From the NCBI GenBank assembly GCA_031281895.1, contig JAITET010000067.1, positions 1 to 23,994 on the forward strand: DNA of 23,994 bases. Direction: 5' to 3'. Below, in pieces: positions 8,470 to 19,900 of this stretch; within the stretch, counting starts at the first letter, position 1, and every line of letters starts with the position of its first letter. This DNA comes from Puniceicoccales bacterium (GTDB lineage: Bacteria; Verrucomicrobiota; Verrucomicrobiia; Opitutales; JAIRKQ01). A program made the position numbers and the translations under genes. The notes under the pieces are model-generated. The model searched no databases and was not told the DNA's origin. It was given only the letters and a program-made list of their open reading frames with translations.

Positions 8470-10437
8470 CTAGGATAAACCGTATATTACATTTTTCAAA
8501 TTTTCCAATGTTATATCGAAACTATTCATTAAATCTGCTGGTTGACCACTGTATCCAAAGGAATTTACACCCAGGACAATACCACTTAAGCCGACATATT
8601 TGTGCCATGGCATTGAAATTCCTGCTTCTATTGCAATTCTTTTAGTGCAACTTGGAGGTAGCACCAAACTTTTATATTCCTTTGATTGCCGCTCAAAAGC
8701 TTCCATGCATGGAACAGAAACCACCCGTGTGCCATCAAGCAATGGAGCTGCCTGCATGGCAAGACACAATTCACTGCCAGACGCAAGTACTATGCGTTCT
8801 AATTTTCCCACTTCTGCATGTGCGATGTAGGCTCCTTTTGGCACACCATTTCTTCGTTGGGCGACATTTATTTGTCCAAGATAAGGAAGTTCTTGCCTGG
8901 ACAAAATCAATGCTGTTGGACGATTTATATTTGCCATGGCCAATTGCCAAGCTCCCACCGTTTCTTCATAATCCGCCGGACGAATTACATCCAAGTTAGG
9001 AAAGCACCTCAACGCTGTGAGGTTTTCCACGGGTTGGTGGGTCGGACCATCTTCTCCAACCGCTATCGAATCATGGGTAAAAATGAAAATCTGTCCAAGC
9101 TTTGCCAATGCTGACACCCGTATGGCAGCACGCATGTAGTCGGAGAAGACCAGAAATGTTGAACAGGATGGCCGGAATATCCCATCGTAGGCTACCCCAT
9201 TCATAATTGCTGCCATGGCATGTTCTCGAACACCAAAATAGATATTGCGTCCCTGCAGGTTCTCCGATGAAAAATCACTGCCATCCTTTATATAATTCCC
9301 CGTCGAAGCAAATAGGTCCGCACTTCCCGTAATCATTGACTCATCATATTTCGCAATGGTCTGTAAAATTTTCCCGGCGGCGGCACGGGTTGATATCCTA
9401 CCTTGGTTTGATGGTTCCAAAGCATCCAAAACGTGCACCATCGACGTTTGGTTATCGCCAAGCAGTACCTGTGCCAGGTCTGGATTTTCTTCCTGCCAGG
9501 CTTTAAACACTTCCAACCATGCTGCATATTTTTCTTTACATTCCGATTTTCTACGGGCAAAAAATCTTTTGGTGGCTTCGGAGACAAAAAATTTAGTGGA
9601 TGGTAGTCCCATTTTTTGTTTGGCTGTGTCAATAAATTTTACACCTGCACTTCCGTGGGCCTGATTTGTCCCTGCAATTTCATCGATCCCAAGCCCGATG
9701 ATGGTTTTGGCAATTATCATCTTGGGACATCGTGATGGTGAAAATTTTACGTCGTTGAAAGTCGTTATAAAGTCGTTCAAATCATTGCCGTTGGCTCGAA
9801 CCACTTCAAAGCCATAGGCCCCGAACCTTTGGATGATATTTTCACTCTGAGATTTCGACAATTTGGCGTCCAGCGTTACATCGTTGGAATCGAAAATTAG
9901 TATCAGATTATCCAACTTCCAATGTCCTGCGAGGGAACATGCTTCCGCCGCAATACCTTCCTGAAGACATCCGTCGCCACATAGGCAAACGATGAAATTG
10001 TCAAAAATTTTATGTTTCGTGGTGTTAAATCTCGCCGCCTGTTTTTTACATGATAGTGCCATACCGACCGCGTTCGCCACACCTTGCCCCAGGGGGCCCG
10101 TGGTACATTCTATGCCGAGATTTTTGTTAAATTCAGGGTGTCCGTGGGCTATGCTGCCGGATTTTCTAAAATTTTTTATATCCTCAAAGGAGATATCATA
10201 ACCCGCCAAATGTAGCCATACATACAAAAATATACTACCATGCCCAGCCGACAAAATAAAACGATCCCGGTTCATCCACGTTGGATTATCCGGATCAAAC
10301 CGAAGAAGTTTTCCAAACAGGGCAGCTCCAATTTCAGCACATCCCATCGGCATACCCAGGTGGCCAGAATTTGCCGCTTCAATTGCATCCATGAACAACC
10401 CTCTGCTATCATCTACGATGGGTAATAGCTCTTTCAT
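8470..10437 (-). CDS. tkt: Transketolase
   Basis: A 655-residue thiamine-diphosphate enzyme of the pentose phosphate pathway that moves two-carbon ketol units between sugar phosphates in the cytoplasm. Substrate/TPP histidines are present at His26 (NSGHLGMPMG), His66 (SAGHGS) and His98-His100 (AHGH). The TPP-metal motif runs from GDG (154-156) to Asn185. His261 (AHGSAG), the catalytic Glu405 (VREHAMAA) and HDSIAVGEDGPTHQPVENL (455-473) complete the active site; the order of N-terminal TPP, pyrimidine and C-terminal domains is normal. The proline usual after SGH is leucine, a variant I associate with PVC-type transketolases. The start ATG at 10437 has AGG 5 nt upstream and AAAGGAA further away. 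It is the first gene of the minus-strand series; a perfect TATAAT (10597-10602, minus strand) about 160 nt upstream, with a weak -35, may be its promoter. Confidence 0.97.
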   Translation of the reverse strand: MKELLPIVDDSRGLFMDAIEAANSGHLGMPMGCAEIGAALFGKLLRFDPDNPTWMNRDRFILSAGHGSIFLYVWLHLAGYDISFEDIKNFRKSGSIAHGHPEFNKNLGIECTTGPLGQGVANAVGMALSCKKQAARFNTTKHKIFDNFIVCLCGDGCLQEGIAAEACSLAGHWKLDNLILIFDSNDVTLDAKLSKSQSENIIQRFGAYGFEVVRANGNDLNDFITTFNDVKFSPSRCPKMIIAKTIIGLGIDEIAGTNQAHGSAGVKFIDTAKQKMGLPSTKFFVSEATKRFFARRKSECKEKYAAWLEVFKAWQEENPDLAQVLLGDNQTSMVHVLDALEPSNQGRISTRAAAGKILQTIAKYDESMITGSADLFASTGNYIKDGSDFSSENLQGRNIYFGVREHAMAAIMNGVAYDGIFRPSCSTFLVFSDYMRAAIRVSALAKLGQIFIFTHDSIAVGEDGPTHQPVENLTALRCFPNLDVIRPADYEETVGAWQLAMANINRPTALILSRQELPYLGQINVAQRRNGVPKGAYIAHAEVGKLERIVLASGSELCLAMQAAPLLDGTRVVSVPCMEAFERQSKEYKSLVLPPSCTKRIAIEAGISMPWHKYVGLSGIVLGVNSFGYSGQPADLMNSFDITLENLKNVIYGLS

Positions 10438-10710
10438 CGCCTATAAGATGATTTCCTTTCTTTCATGGGTCCGAAAGGTGTCGTTTGAGTTGAAATTTGC
10501 AAGCGAAAATACGGTTAACAGCCATAGTAGACCCGCAGTTCCTGCCACAGGACATGGATTTGTCAGGCCATTAATCGATTTAAGCCTTTTGGCAAAATTA
10601 TAGTGTCGTTGTAATTGAAAAAGGCATGTTTGTGCAAGCAAAAGCTGGAAATTACAGGTGGAAAGTTGCAAGTAAAGGTGCCATTTTCAACGAAGATAAC
10701 TATATACTCT

Positions 10711-10738
10711 CTTGATTATCTTGTTATGGGACTATACA
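10711..10738 (+). promoter_or_regulatory. Candidate sigma70-like promoter for a non-coding RNA
   Basis: CTTGAT at 10711-10716 and TATACA at 10733-10738 on the plus strand are separated by 16 nt. A start about 7 nt later, near 10745, would coincide with the beginning of the structured region that follows. There is no plus-strand coding gene downstream that it could serve. The -35 matches the consensus in part only, and such pairs occur by chance in AT-rich DNA. Confidence 0.35.
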
Positions 10739-10744
10739 CCTAGG

Positions 10745-10945
10745 TTGAGCTCAGAATATTTCTGGATTGAGGTCGGGAAAATAGGGAGGAATAGCAGCCG
10801 GCGAAAGCGATGGTTTCCATTATCCTCCGCTGTTGTGAAATATGGCATTCATGGTAACCACCTGTCCAGGCTTCAGGGTGGGAACGAGAAGCTGTCCAGC
10901 CGGGCATTGCTTTCTAACCCTTCCTAAAGTCTTCCGTAGAAGGCA
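10745..10945 (+). ncRNA. Candidate structured RNA of unknown family
   Basis: Several complementary segments are properly nested. ATATTTC (10756-10762) can pair with GAAATAT (10837-10843). Inside that, GGAGGA (10785-10790) pairs with TCCTCC (10823-10828). Inside that again are a GNRA-capped hairpin GCGAAAGC (10801-10808) and ATGG-TTT-CCAT (10810-10820), which together form a three-way junction. Next to this lies CCACCTG (10858-10864) pairing with CAGGGTGG (10874-10881), with one bulge, and an octamer CTGTCCAG occurs twice (10862-10869, 10892-10899). CTTC-CGTA-GAAG near 10931-10942 may be the 3' hairpin. I do not see the signature bases of SRP RNA, RNase P RNA or tmRNA. Strand is inferred from the promoter; a minus-strand transcript reading out of the giant gene would fold similarly. 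Confidence 0.35.
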
Positions 10946-10981
10946 TCTTCCCATCGCTTTGTACTACTCTGTACGTGATTG

Positions 10982-13900
10982 TTAAGTACGGTTACCATAT
11001 ATCTTCGTATAGGTTTCTATCAGAGCAATGTTCATAGCTAAAGAAGAAATTTTTACCTTTAAATTTGCCGCTTCGGCATTTTCTTCTGGAGAAGAGAGGT
11101 ATTCTTTGCAAAAATACAGTAAAAATTCTGTATTTTTTTTAGCCTCTTCAGTGTTTGTTTTGTGGAGATCTTGGATATAGTCAGATGCGCCCTGTAAAAA
11201 ATTTTGTTTGTTTTTTATATCCTTAAAAAATCTTTTGCCAATTGTTATGACTCTTTGATTCCCCTCTTGGGAGGAAATATTAAATTCCTTCTTTGCAAGT
11301 TCAACGTCGGTACTTGTTCCGCGAAAAAAGGCAAGAACGGCAGCGAAAAATTTACTGTACCAAGGAACGTTCCTCCTCTGAGGAATTTCGTTAATTATTT
11401 CCTTAAATGCTTCTATTTGTTCTTGATTGCCAACAGGTACTGGAACTAATACTGGAGTTGATACTGGAGTTAGTACTGGAGTTGATACTGGAGTTGATAC
11501 TGGAGCTGATACTGGAGTTGATTCTGGAGTTGATACTGGAGTTGATACTGGAGTTGATACTGGAGCTGGAGCCAGGGTTGATACTGGAGCTGGAGCTGAA
11601 ACTTGGGGCAGAAGATTTTGGTTAAATCCGTTCGGCCAAAAGCATTTTGGAACAGTGAATTCTCTATGGAGAGCCGCGAAAACGTTCTGCTTTCTTGCTT
11701 TCCAATACGGAATCGTCATCAGTTTATGATCATCTACCAGTTTTCTCAGTTCATCGTTCGGCTTCGCTAAAAGTTTGTTCGCAAACGTAACAGCTTCTTG
11801 AATATTTTCTGGTAGGTTACCCCCTTCAAGGGTTATTTCACTTTTTAAAAGGGTTCCTAATTGGTTCTTCAATTCTGTGACTATCGCTGTTACTTTTTCT
11901 ATGCCACTAGACTCATATACACCTTCTATTATACTAACAAGTTTTTCAATTCCTTCATTTATGGTTTGTTTTGCTGCTGCCACATTGGAGGAGGAAGGGG
12001 CTTTAGGAACTGATACGGGACCTGCAACAGGGATAGACTTTGGAGTGGAGTTATTCAGTTCTGCGAACAAACCTTCCGCTTCTGCCTGGAGTTCACTGCT
12101 TATCCCGGCACTTTGAAAGATACGATGTGCTTCTTTTGTTATCCTGTCAGCTTTTTCAGCATTTCCATGGCTAGAACGGGCAACCAACCAGCGAAAGCAA
12201 CAAATTTCATGGTTACTACGTTCCATCGGGTTTTTTGAATCACGCCGTTTAAGATTTGCATCAATCCACCTATTCGATGCCGATTGGAGTGGTTCGATGT
12301 CTCCATGCCAAAAATGAATCCAATTGATGGCATCTTCCTTTTTATCATTAAAGTCTTTAGCCTTTGTTGGGTCTCCTTTTAGCAAGGTCCCATTAACGTC
12401 GAAAAGGAAAGTATTTTCATCTCCTAGGTTTTGCTTCAAAGTTTTTGCTTCCATATTGGACACAACACAAAATTCATGCTTGCCGTTGGGTGTAATATGT
12501 AACACGAAATAGGTCGGTTCTTTGCGGAATGGTGAAAGAGGGTGTACTTCTCCTTCCACCACTTCCCTGAAATTTTTACTAACATGAAAATTATCCGGTA
12601 AGAGTTCGCCATAGTTTTGAATGGCGGGTCCAGTAGGAAATTTCCTGTTCGTTTGTATACTTTGCAAATCTTCCCTAGCCGAAACGGACTCAAAACTTTT
12701 AAAGTGGGCGAAAGAGGTACTCCTTTGGTCAATGCTAACATCTATGTTTCCTTCTTGTCGGATTTTTTGATTGGCAGAATTTTTTTGATATTTCAGATCA
12801 ATGTCCTGTTCCTGGTCAACGTCCTGTTCCCGTTCCTGGTTGACATCTTTCTCCTGATCCACCTCGGCATCGAAAGTATGTTCATTGGTCTCAAACATTT
12901 CTCCAGAGAGGTCAGTTTGAGCGTCATTCAAAGTTTTCAAAAGCTTTCCACCATCACTACATGCTTTGTCTAGGCGTGATTTAATCTCCTTAAACACTGG
13001 ATTCCGTTCGTGACTTTCCACTATATCGGAAAATTTTCCAAGCTGACCAGCATAGTAAGTCTCAATTTTAACACCACCATCCTGCGTGGTCTTATCCGCC
13101 GTAAATATTTTAGTGGCATCGGTTTGCGTTTCTTTTCGGAAAAAAGAAATAAACGCATTATAAACCTTACAGGCCTCCTCATATCGGACTCCCGTGGATT
13201 GTATGGCTTCAAGGATGATATCTTTATAGATTCCGTCTATCTTTGCCTTGTATGCTTTCATCAGTTGCTTTTTAAGCTTTTTCGCCTGATTTTCGGTCCC
13301 CCACAATAGAACCTCTTCAAAGGAAAAGGACTTTGTTGTTTTGCCATTATCTCCTTCTGCCTTTCTTTTAGCTTCTAGATACGATTGGGGAATGACGACA
13401 TGCACACGCTGTCCTTCCAATAGCTGGCGCATGCGCATTGATCCCTGCGACAAATCACGAAGAGATGAAGAAGAAGGGTCTACCGTTTGAACGGCAAACG
13501 CTGTCGGCCGGAACTTCACATCGGTACCAACCATCCGTGCTTCATCATAGTAAACGGCAATTTGATCCGGATTAACCCCTGCTTTTTGTATATCTTCTTT
13601 GGTTGTCCCTGACAAAACGTGGATTGTCCTATCGGTGGACATTATGCAATATGTGCCTCCGGCACGGTCTTCGTATGGTCTGAAAAACAATACTCCCTGA
13701 ATATCAATTTTGTTATCTGGGGCACGGTCCACATTTTTCCTTTCTATCCACGTCAGCATCTTCCGTGCAACGGTTTCTGCGTTGCTTGTTTTAAAAATAC
13801 CGCCCGTATCGATGAGAGCTCGAAAATTTTGAAGATCCGATTGGGAGGCGATGGTATCAAGGACATTTTCCACTTCTGCACTTTCAGCTACAAATGTTCC

Positions 13901-16900
13901 GGCTCTCCCTGCCTTAAAATCTTGTTTCTGCTTGATTAGAATTTGTCCTTCCGTACCCACGTCTTCCTTCAAATGTTCGTTTAAGTCGGTAGGCCAGGTT
14001 TTGTGGTTCCAAACCGTTCCAGAACAAGCCACACAATCTCCAACAATGCCTGAAATTTGCATGGAACCACTGGTAGTCATCGCCGGATGGAATCTAAGGA
14101 ACTCATCGCTGACGTATTCAAAGAGTAACAGTCTGGCATTGGGATTATTTGCAAGGTGCTTTTGTGCTTGACTAAGCAAGGCGTTATATGCTTCCGGCTG
14201 ACCAAGTGCACGCTTTTCCAGTGCTTCTTTAAAGTTGATATATTTCAATCCTGTGGATGTCTCAAAGAGGGACTCCAATGTGAGTGTCTGTCGTACCCCA
14301 TCGACAGCAAGCGATTTTTCCAGCTCGATTTTTCCCTGTATTTTTTTGAAAAATAGGTCGAGGATTTGGGCACCACCGGTAGCGTTGGAAAAAACCAATG
14401 AGGCATCGCTTCCATCAACCAAGCTCTCATTGTGCATGGCATGCATGAAAAAGCAGGCCATTTTTTCATATGGATTACCAAATGCGTTTTGAGATGGTTG
14501 TCCAACGGCAACGTAGGGGACGAAAACTGGTCTTCGCTCTACTTTTGGAGCACCACCGTCCTTGGACGATATGGAGAATTCTTGGATTGCAAACCCATAG
14601 TTACGGTTTGCTGACTTATTTCTAGTTTGTTGAAGCAACTCCGCCGTCAGCCCACGAAATATGGCTAATCGTTCGAGTATTTCCTTCTCTTTGTCATCAT
14701 TGACAATAGACTGGAAAGGATCCTTTCCTGAATCCAAGGATTTGCCCTGCAAGATCTTTTTAAAGTCTTCCAGATTAAATTTTCGACTCTCCATGAACTG
14801 TTGCCAAGTCATGGTTTCGTCCGGTAATATCCTTTGAGTCCAAATATGTTCGGCAAGAATGCCCTGATGCTCTTCAAATTGGCCATCGCTGAGCATTGCC
14901 TGTTCATTTTTTGAAAGTCCGAAAAGGTCAAAACCATTGCCCCGCGATTTGTTCAGTGCAGCTATGTGGCGAAAGAAAGCAGCACCAGCGGCCCGTTGGG
15001 TTTGTGGTATTGGTTTCTCATGGCCGCTAGGAAAATTGACCTCCTCCATCACATTGAGGTTCATATCCGCTTCATCGCATATGCCCGTCGTTTCTGTTTT
15101 AAAAAACCCGAGAATGTCGCGTAATAGTTTGAATTTTTCTGAATCATTATTCTCTCTATTTTGGTTATTCAATTGTTCGCAGGTTTCTTGAAAGGTAAGC
15201 TGAAAGACATTGAGTAAGCTTGTCCTAGCAATGATCACCTGATGATTTTTCTTTGCCGCTTTGAGGTTTTCTAGTATCTGTTTCAATTGTTCGACGTCTT
15301 TGAGCTGATTACGAGTAACGTCGAGAACCATAACATCCTGACCAAATCTGGAACGCTGGTATTCTCCAACGTTACCGACAACCGATTCAAACTGAGACGA
15401 ATGGGAGAGAATCACCGGCACGGACATTTGTTGCCGACGCGATATATGGAAACACAAAAGAGAGAGAAGCACCGCCGTTTTACCTCCCCCCATGATCAAC
15501 TGAAAAGCTTTCGTGTCACCCGAAAAAAGACCTCTCAATAGCTCTGCTTGCTTGACATAGGGGCGAATACCGGAGAGTGATTCGTAGATCATTAATTCAT
15601 CGCGGGTTATTCCGGAACCCACAACTTCCGCCACTTTCCCATAAAAATCCTTATTTGTTTCATCGGAATCGTACAATTCTTGCTGTGCTGCAATTTCACG
15701 ATTTAATGCTAGGTATGCAGCACGCGTTTGCACGGTCAGACTGTTGTTCGGGCCTTCGGCCAGTTTTTTTTGTAGGGATTGAAGCTCTCTTAATTTGGCA
15801 CTGATTAGTTCATTTTTTTGAAGGATGCTTGTTGTCAGGAGATAACTCCGTGCCGTTGCGAGGAACTCTTTATATTGCTCACAGGAAATGGTGATGTGTA
15901 TTTTTCCTGCAAGGAAATTAAGGGAGACAGGTTCCCTACCTTCATCCATGGAAGGTTTTCCCCTATCAAGCATGAGCTCGATTAAAATCGGCATCATGTT
16001 TTCCGACGGAATTGTCCCTGCGGCTATGTGGGTTGAGAAAATTCCGTTGTAAAGTGTTTGAAGCTTTTCATGTGTCGAACGTTGCTGTTCTTTTAGAGTA
16101 GCCTCACACTCTTCGAGTGCTTTTTGAATCTTCTCTGAAGCATCCGTTTTTGCTAAGTCTGCATCTGGTGGAATAAATGCCATGTCTTCGAGCACTTTTT
16201 TTCTTCCTTCTTCGATCTCTTTTTCATAGCGTGAGAATTCTTTTCTTGAGACAGAGCTTCCATTTTTAGACTTTTGTTCCGCACCCAGAAATGTAAATGG
16301 GGAGTCTTTTTCTTCTCCTTCCAGCGAATCTCCGACTGCCCCTTGCCGTGGTTTCGGGTTGAGGGAAGAAAAATTTTCCCGCAGGGTGGAAAAAGCTTTT
16401 TGTTCCCCATCGCTTACCTTGTCTCTATTTCCACTAGTTGCGCCGCGCGTCACAACGGACACCGCCTGAGTTTCGTCCTGTGCGGCGGTTGAATGTTTGG
16501 AGGCAAGATTATGGATGATAAATTTCTGTTGGGTTTTCCAATTTTCTTGATCACGCTTAACCCGGGAACTTCTATCATTTTCCATGAAAATTCTATCGGG
16601 TAGTTTTTCTAATAATGTTTCTTTTTGTAAGGGTGTGAGGGCGAAGATCGGAGGATAATATGCTTCTTCTCTCCACATTTTAATAAATTTATTTTTGATT
16701 AAATCGGTGAGATCGCGGTCCAGGTCACGTTGACGTGGATTCTTCGCCCTTATTTCTTTAATATAATTTGAAACAAAGTCACTAACATCCGTATCTATTT
16801 GGAACCATTTCAAAAGGAGCTGCATGTGTATGGCAGCAGCCAAAGGTGTATTATCAAAATCATCCCGGATAATATCGAAAAACATCTTTCTAATGGCATT

Positions 16901-19900
16901 ATCTTCTTTACTTTTGCCCAACATCAACCCTTGTGGCATGGCATTAAGAAGTCCAAGTGCCTGTGTGTAATTTTTTTCACGCAAGGCACGGGAAATCAGC
17001 GTTACAGCTGTATGGGTGATCGCTTTAGGGTCGGATTCCGGGATACTAAACTCACCGTAGCGTCCAGCTTTATTCTTTGACCAACGAAGAAAATGGGATG
17101 GCACGGTTAGGGTGTCTTCATTGAAAGACAGCTTACTTGGTTCAGAACAGCCAAATAGCCCATATGGGTTGTTTGAAAAATTTGCTTCTTTTGCTTTATG
17201 GTTGGCATCAAAGAACTCCTTTGCTTCTTCCTCGTCCTGTATTTCCTCTGGAAGCAAAAACATAAAATTTTGAGTAGTTAAGCTGCTGGTGGTTTCCTGA
17301 AAAACAAGGTATTTGTTTCCAAACCCCATTGGATTTTCGGTGCCTTTGATAGAAGTATTGCCAAGCCCCTCTCCTCTTTCTTCTTGCAAGAGCTCCGTAA
17401 ATTCTTCATGGGAAACAAGTTTCATGTTTGGGTTGCTGGCAAGGACCCACTTATCATTCATTCTTTGCAATTTTATTGGCTTACCATGGTATTGGAACGC
17501 GGTTAATTCCAAGGTGTCGTCTTTTTTGTGGAAAATACCATCCAGGTTTAGGTCTTTTTGACAGAAATGTGACAATCCAGGAATTTCATTGAAATCTAGG
17601 AACATTATTTCTTCTTTTGGGTCGATTGTTTGGCGATCGGATAGCTTCCCGGCAGCAAATTTAATTTTCTCACCCTCTCTTATTGCACAGTAAGCAATTT
17701 CCTGTCTTCCCGTGCGTTCGTGAAATTCGTAATAAGTCTTTCCTTCTTTCTTTATCCCCCAACAGAAGTAGTTTTTAAAAAGATGGTGATTCACGTTCTT
17801 TGGGTTACTCGTATTTGGATTAGCAATCAGCAATTGCATACCGGCCTTATTTCTAAATACGGGAGGATTGCCGTTTTTGATAAAAAATACTTCTCCTTTG
17901 TGGATTCCGGATGTTGGCTCTATTTTTATGGTTCCATCTCCCATTTCTTCACTCTTTACGACATCCTTATCTTCGACACCAAAAAATTTACAAATTTCAC
18001 TCCGAAGATTTTGATTTTGAATTAAGCTTTCGATACTTTTATTGGATGAATTGTTTTTAAGGATATTACTTGTCCCGTTAATAAAATCGCAGACATAACC
18101 ACTGTCTTTTTTGAGACACATGATCTCTGGATCCCACTCACAGAAAAGATCCGTATTACTATTTTCATAGTTTATTTTGGTGCGTTTTTCCCGATTTAAA
18201 GCGAGGGCATCGGGTGTTATTTCCGGTAGTTGGTGCGAATGTTCTATTATGTCACAGGTGGCCAAAGCAACATGATTGACAAAAAGGTGATCACTCTTAG
18301 ACGAAGCATGCTTAGAAAATCCAATGGTAAAGTCTGAACAAAAACGTCTCAGTTCTGCGCCTATTAAATTATTTGAAAACGTCCATCGACCAGATGCACT
18401 TCTACATTCTGTCAAGCTAGCTATTACATTGGCACTCCATTTGGCCGATAATTTTTCTGAACCTCCGACGAGTTTACTCTGCTGGCTCGCTAGAAAAAGC
18501 TTCAGTTGTGCGATCTGTTGACGAGCTAGCTGGGCATTTTCATCGTCTTTCACATTTTGAAAAAGGACTTTTTCATTGAGGCTATCTAGGATATTTTCCA
18601 GTGTTTGCTGGGCCACTTGATTAATTTTCGATTTGGTATTAGAATCAATTTCATCTCCTTGCCCAAGCATGGTAAGTACCTTCGTTATCGCGGTAACACA
18701 CACAGCCATTGCTTTTATACGGTCTAGATTATATGACAGGATATGTTTTTGATCCCCTACCCCCAAGTTGAATAGCTGCCAGGACGATTGAAGCCATGTT
18801 TGGTTTAAAAAATTCATGCACCCTTCGGCCAATTTTTGTGCATCTTCCGGGGTTTTAATACCATTGGAAATGATATCCAATGATTTTGGGGAAGCTAGCA
18901 ACCCCATCACCACAAGTTCTATCGAATTTGATGACGAATTATTTTGCTCCCTTAGGTTGTCAACGAATTCGGATGGACGATTTCCAATAGCGGCCAAGAC
19001 CGAAAGTACAAAATCTAAAGGATTTTCCGCGTCCCTCACATTACATTTTTTTAGATTGGCTGTGAGGCTCGTTGAATTTTGATCGGCAATTAACTTATTG
19101 CGACCTTCCTCCTTAACGTCACGATCTTCTACTCCATCAAATGCCCCACTTGATAACGTATCAAAATTACCCCTCCCTCTGTATGGAGAGAGTGTAAGAA
19201 TCGGGTTTTTCATCTGCAAAACAGTGTTGCCAAATTGATCTCCTTTATTATAAGGAGAATGAAATCTAAAAAAATTAGGTGAGTTTAATGATTGCAACTT
19301 TGATGGCTTCCTACATTGAAGGGACCGAAACATTTCATTGAATGAGACAAAATGGCTAAGATCTCTCAAGCCACAAATGGCATATGGGGTTGGGGTCCAT
19401 AGATAATATGCTTCGGGGAAACCAAGCCCATCAAAAATTTTCTTATCTGTGGGTTTTTGCTCATAACCAATAACACCAGCCATGGTTTTTGCATAACGAT
19501 TTCCATGTTTGGGTATGTTTCTTAAAATTTTTAGGCATGGTTCTGGGTCAAAATCTAAAATTTTCCTATCAATTGTGATATCTTTTCCCCACTGGTCTTG
19601 CAAAGTTTCCTCGGAGGATATCATTAGGTCTCTTATTTTTGAATCACCTTCGTCTACTAGATTGCTCACATTAAAAAGGGGCTTATAATCTGTATCTAGT
19701 TTTGTTTGGCAATCTTGAAAAACAGCACAAGCTTTTCCTTCTAGATTTCTCCCACTTACAGAGACATAGCCTAGGGCACTTTCAACCATCGTGGCAATGG
19801 CACCAAATTCTTGTACAAGAGGTTTATGATCGCCTAATTTTTTAGTTTTTGTATCAAAATCTAGATTTAATCTGCCACAAACACTGGTTCGAGCTTCACT

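Larger units (their letters stand above)
10438..10981. other. 544-nt intergenic gap between tkt and the giant gene
   Basis: No convincing protein-coding gene lies here. Left part (10438-10680): presumed tkt leader, with a TATAAT on the minus strand at 10597-10602. A 76-codon minus-strand reading frame ending 3 nt before tkt begins with TTG, has no recognisable features and no ribosome binding site, and I do not call it. Right part (10745-10945): dense nested complementarity, listed separately as a candidate RNA. Immediately after the giant gene's stop, on the minus strand, only a weak GTAC/GTAC hairpin (about 10964-10977) is visible without a T-run, so I cannot name a factor-independent terminator for the giant gene. 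Confidence 0.6.

Noticed and set aside
10441..10671. 76-codon minus-strand frame ending just before tkt
   Set aside because: Starts with TTG, has no ribosome binding site, shows no motif, and spans a possible tkt promoter; more likely the tkt leader.
10740..10907. 55-codon minus-strand frame from ATG at 10907 within the candidate RNA
   Set aside because: Composition looks like a chance frame across structured DNA; no family resemblance and an in-frame stop just upstream.
10745..10945. SRP RNA, RNase P RNA or tmRNA identity for the structured stretch
   Set aside because: No SRP domain IV pattern (GGAAG followed by AGCAG in a hairpin), no GAGGAAAGTCC of RNase P, and no tRNA-like 3' end of tmRNA on either strand. 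AGCAGCC at 10793-10799 is not in an SRP-like hairpin.
11407..11729. Plus-strand frames through the 12-bp repeat (poly LELI and TGVD proteins)
   Set aside because: A 12-bp repeat without stops is open in several frames; the minus-strand frame is part of the 3935-codon gene.
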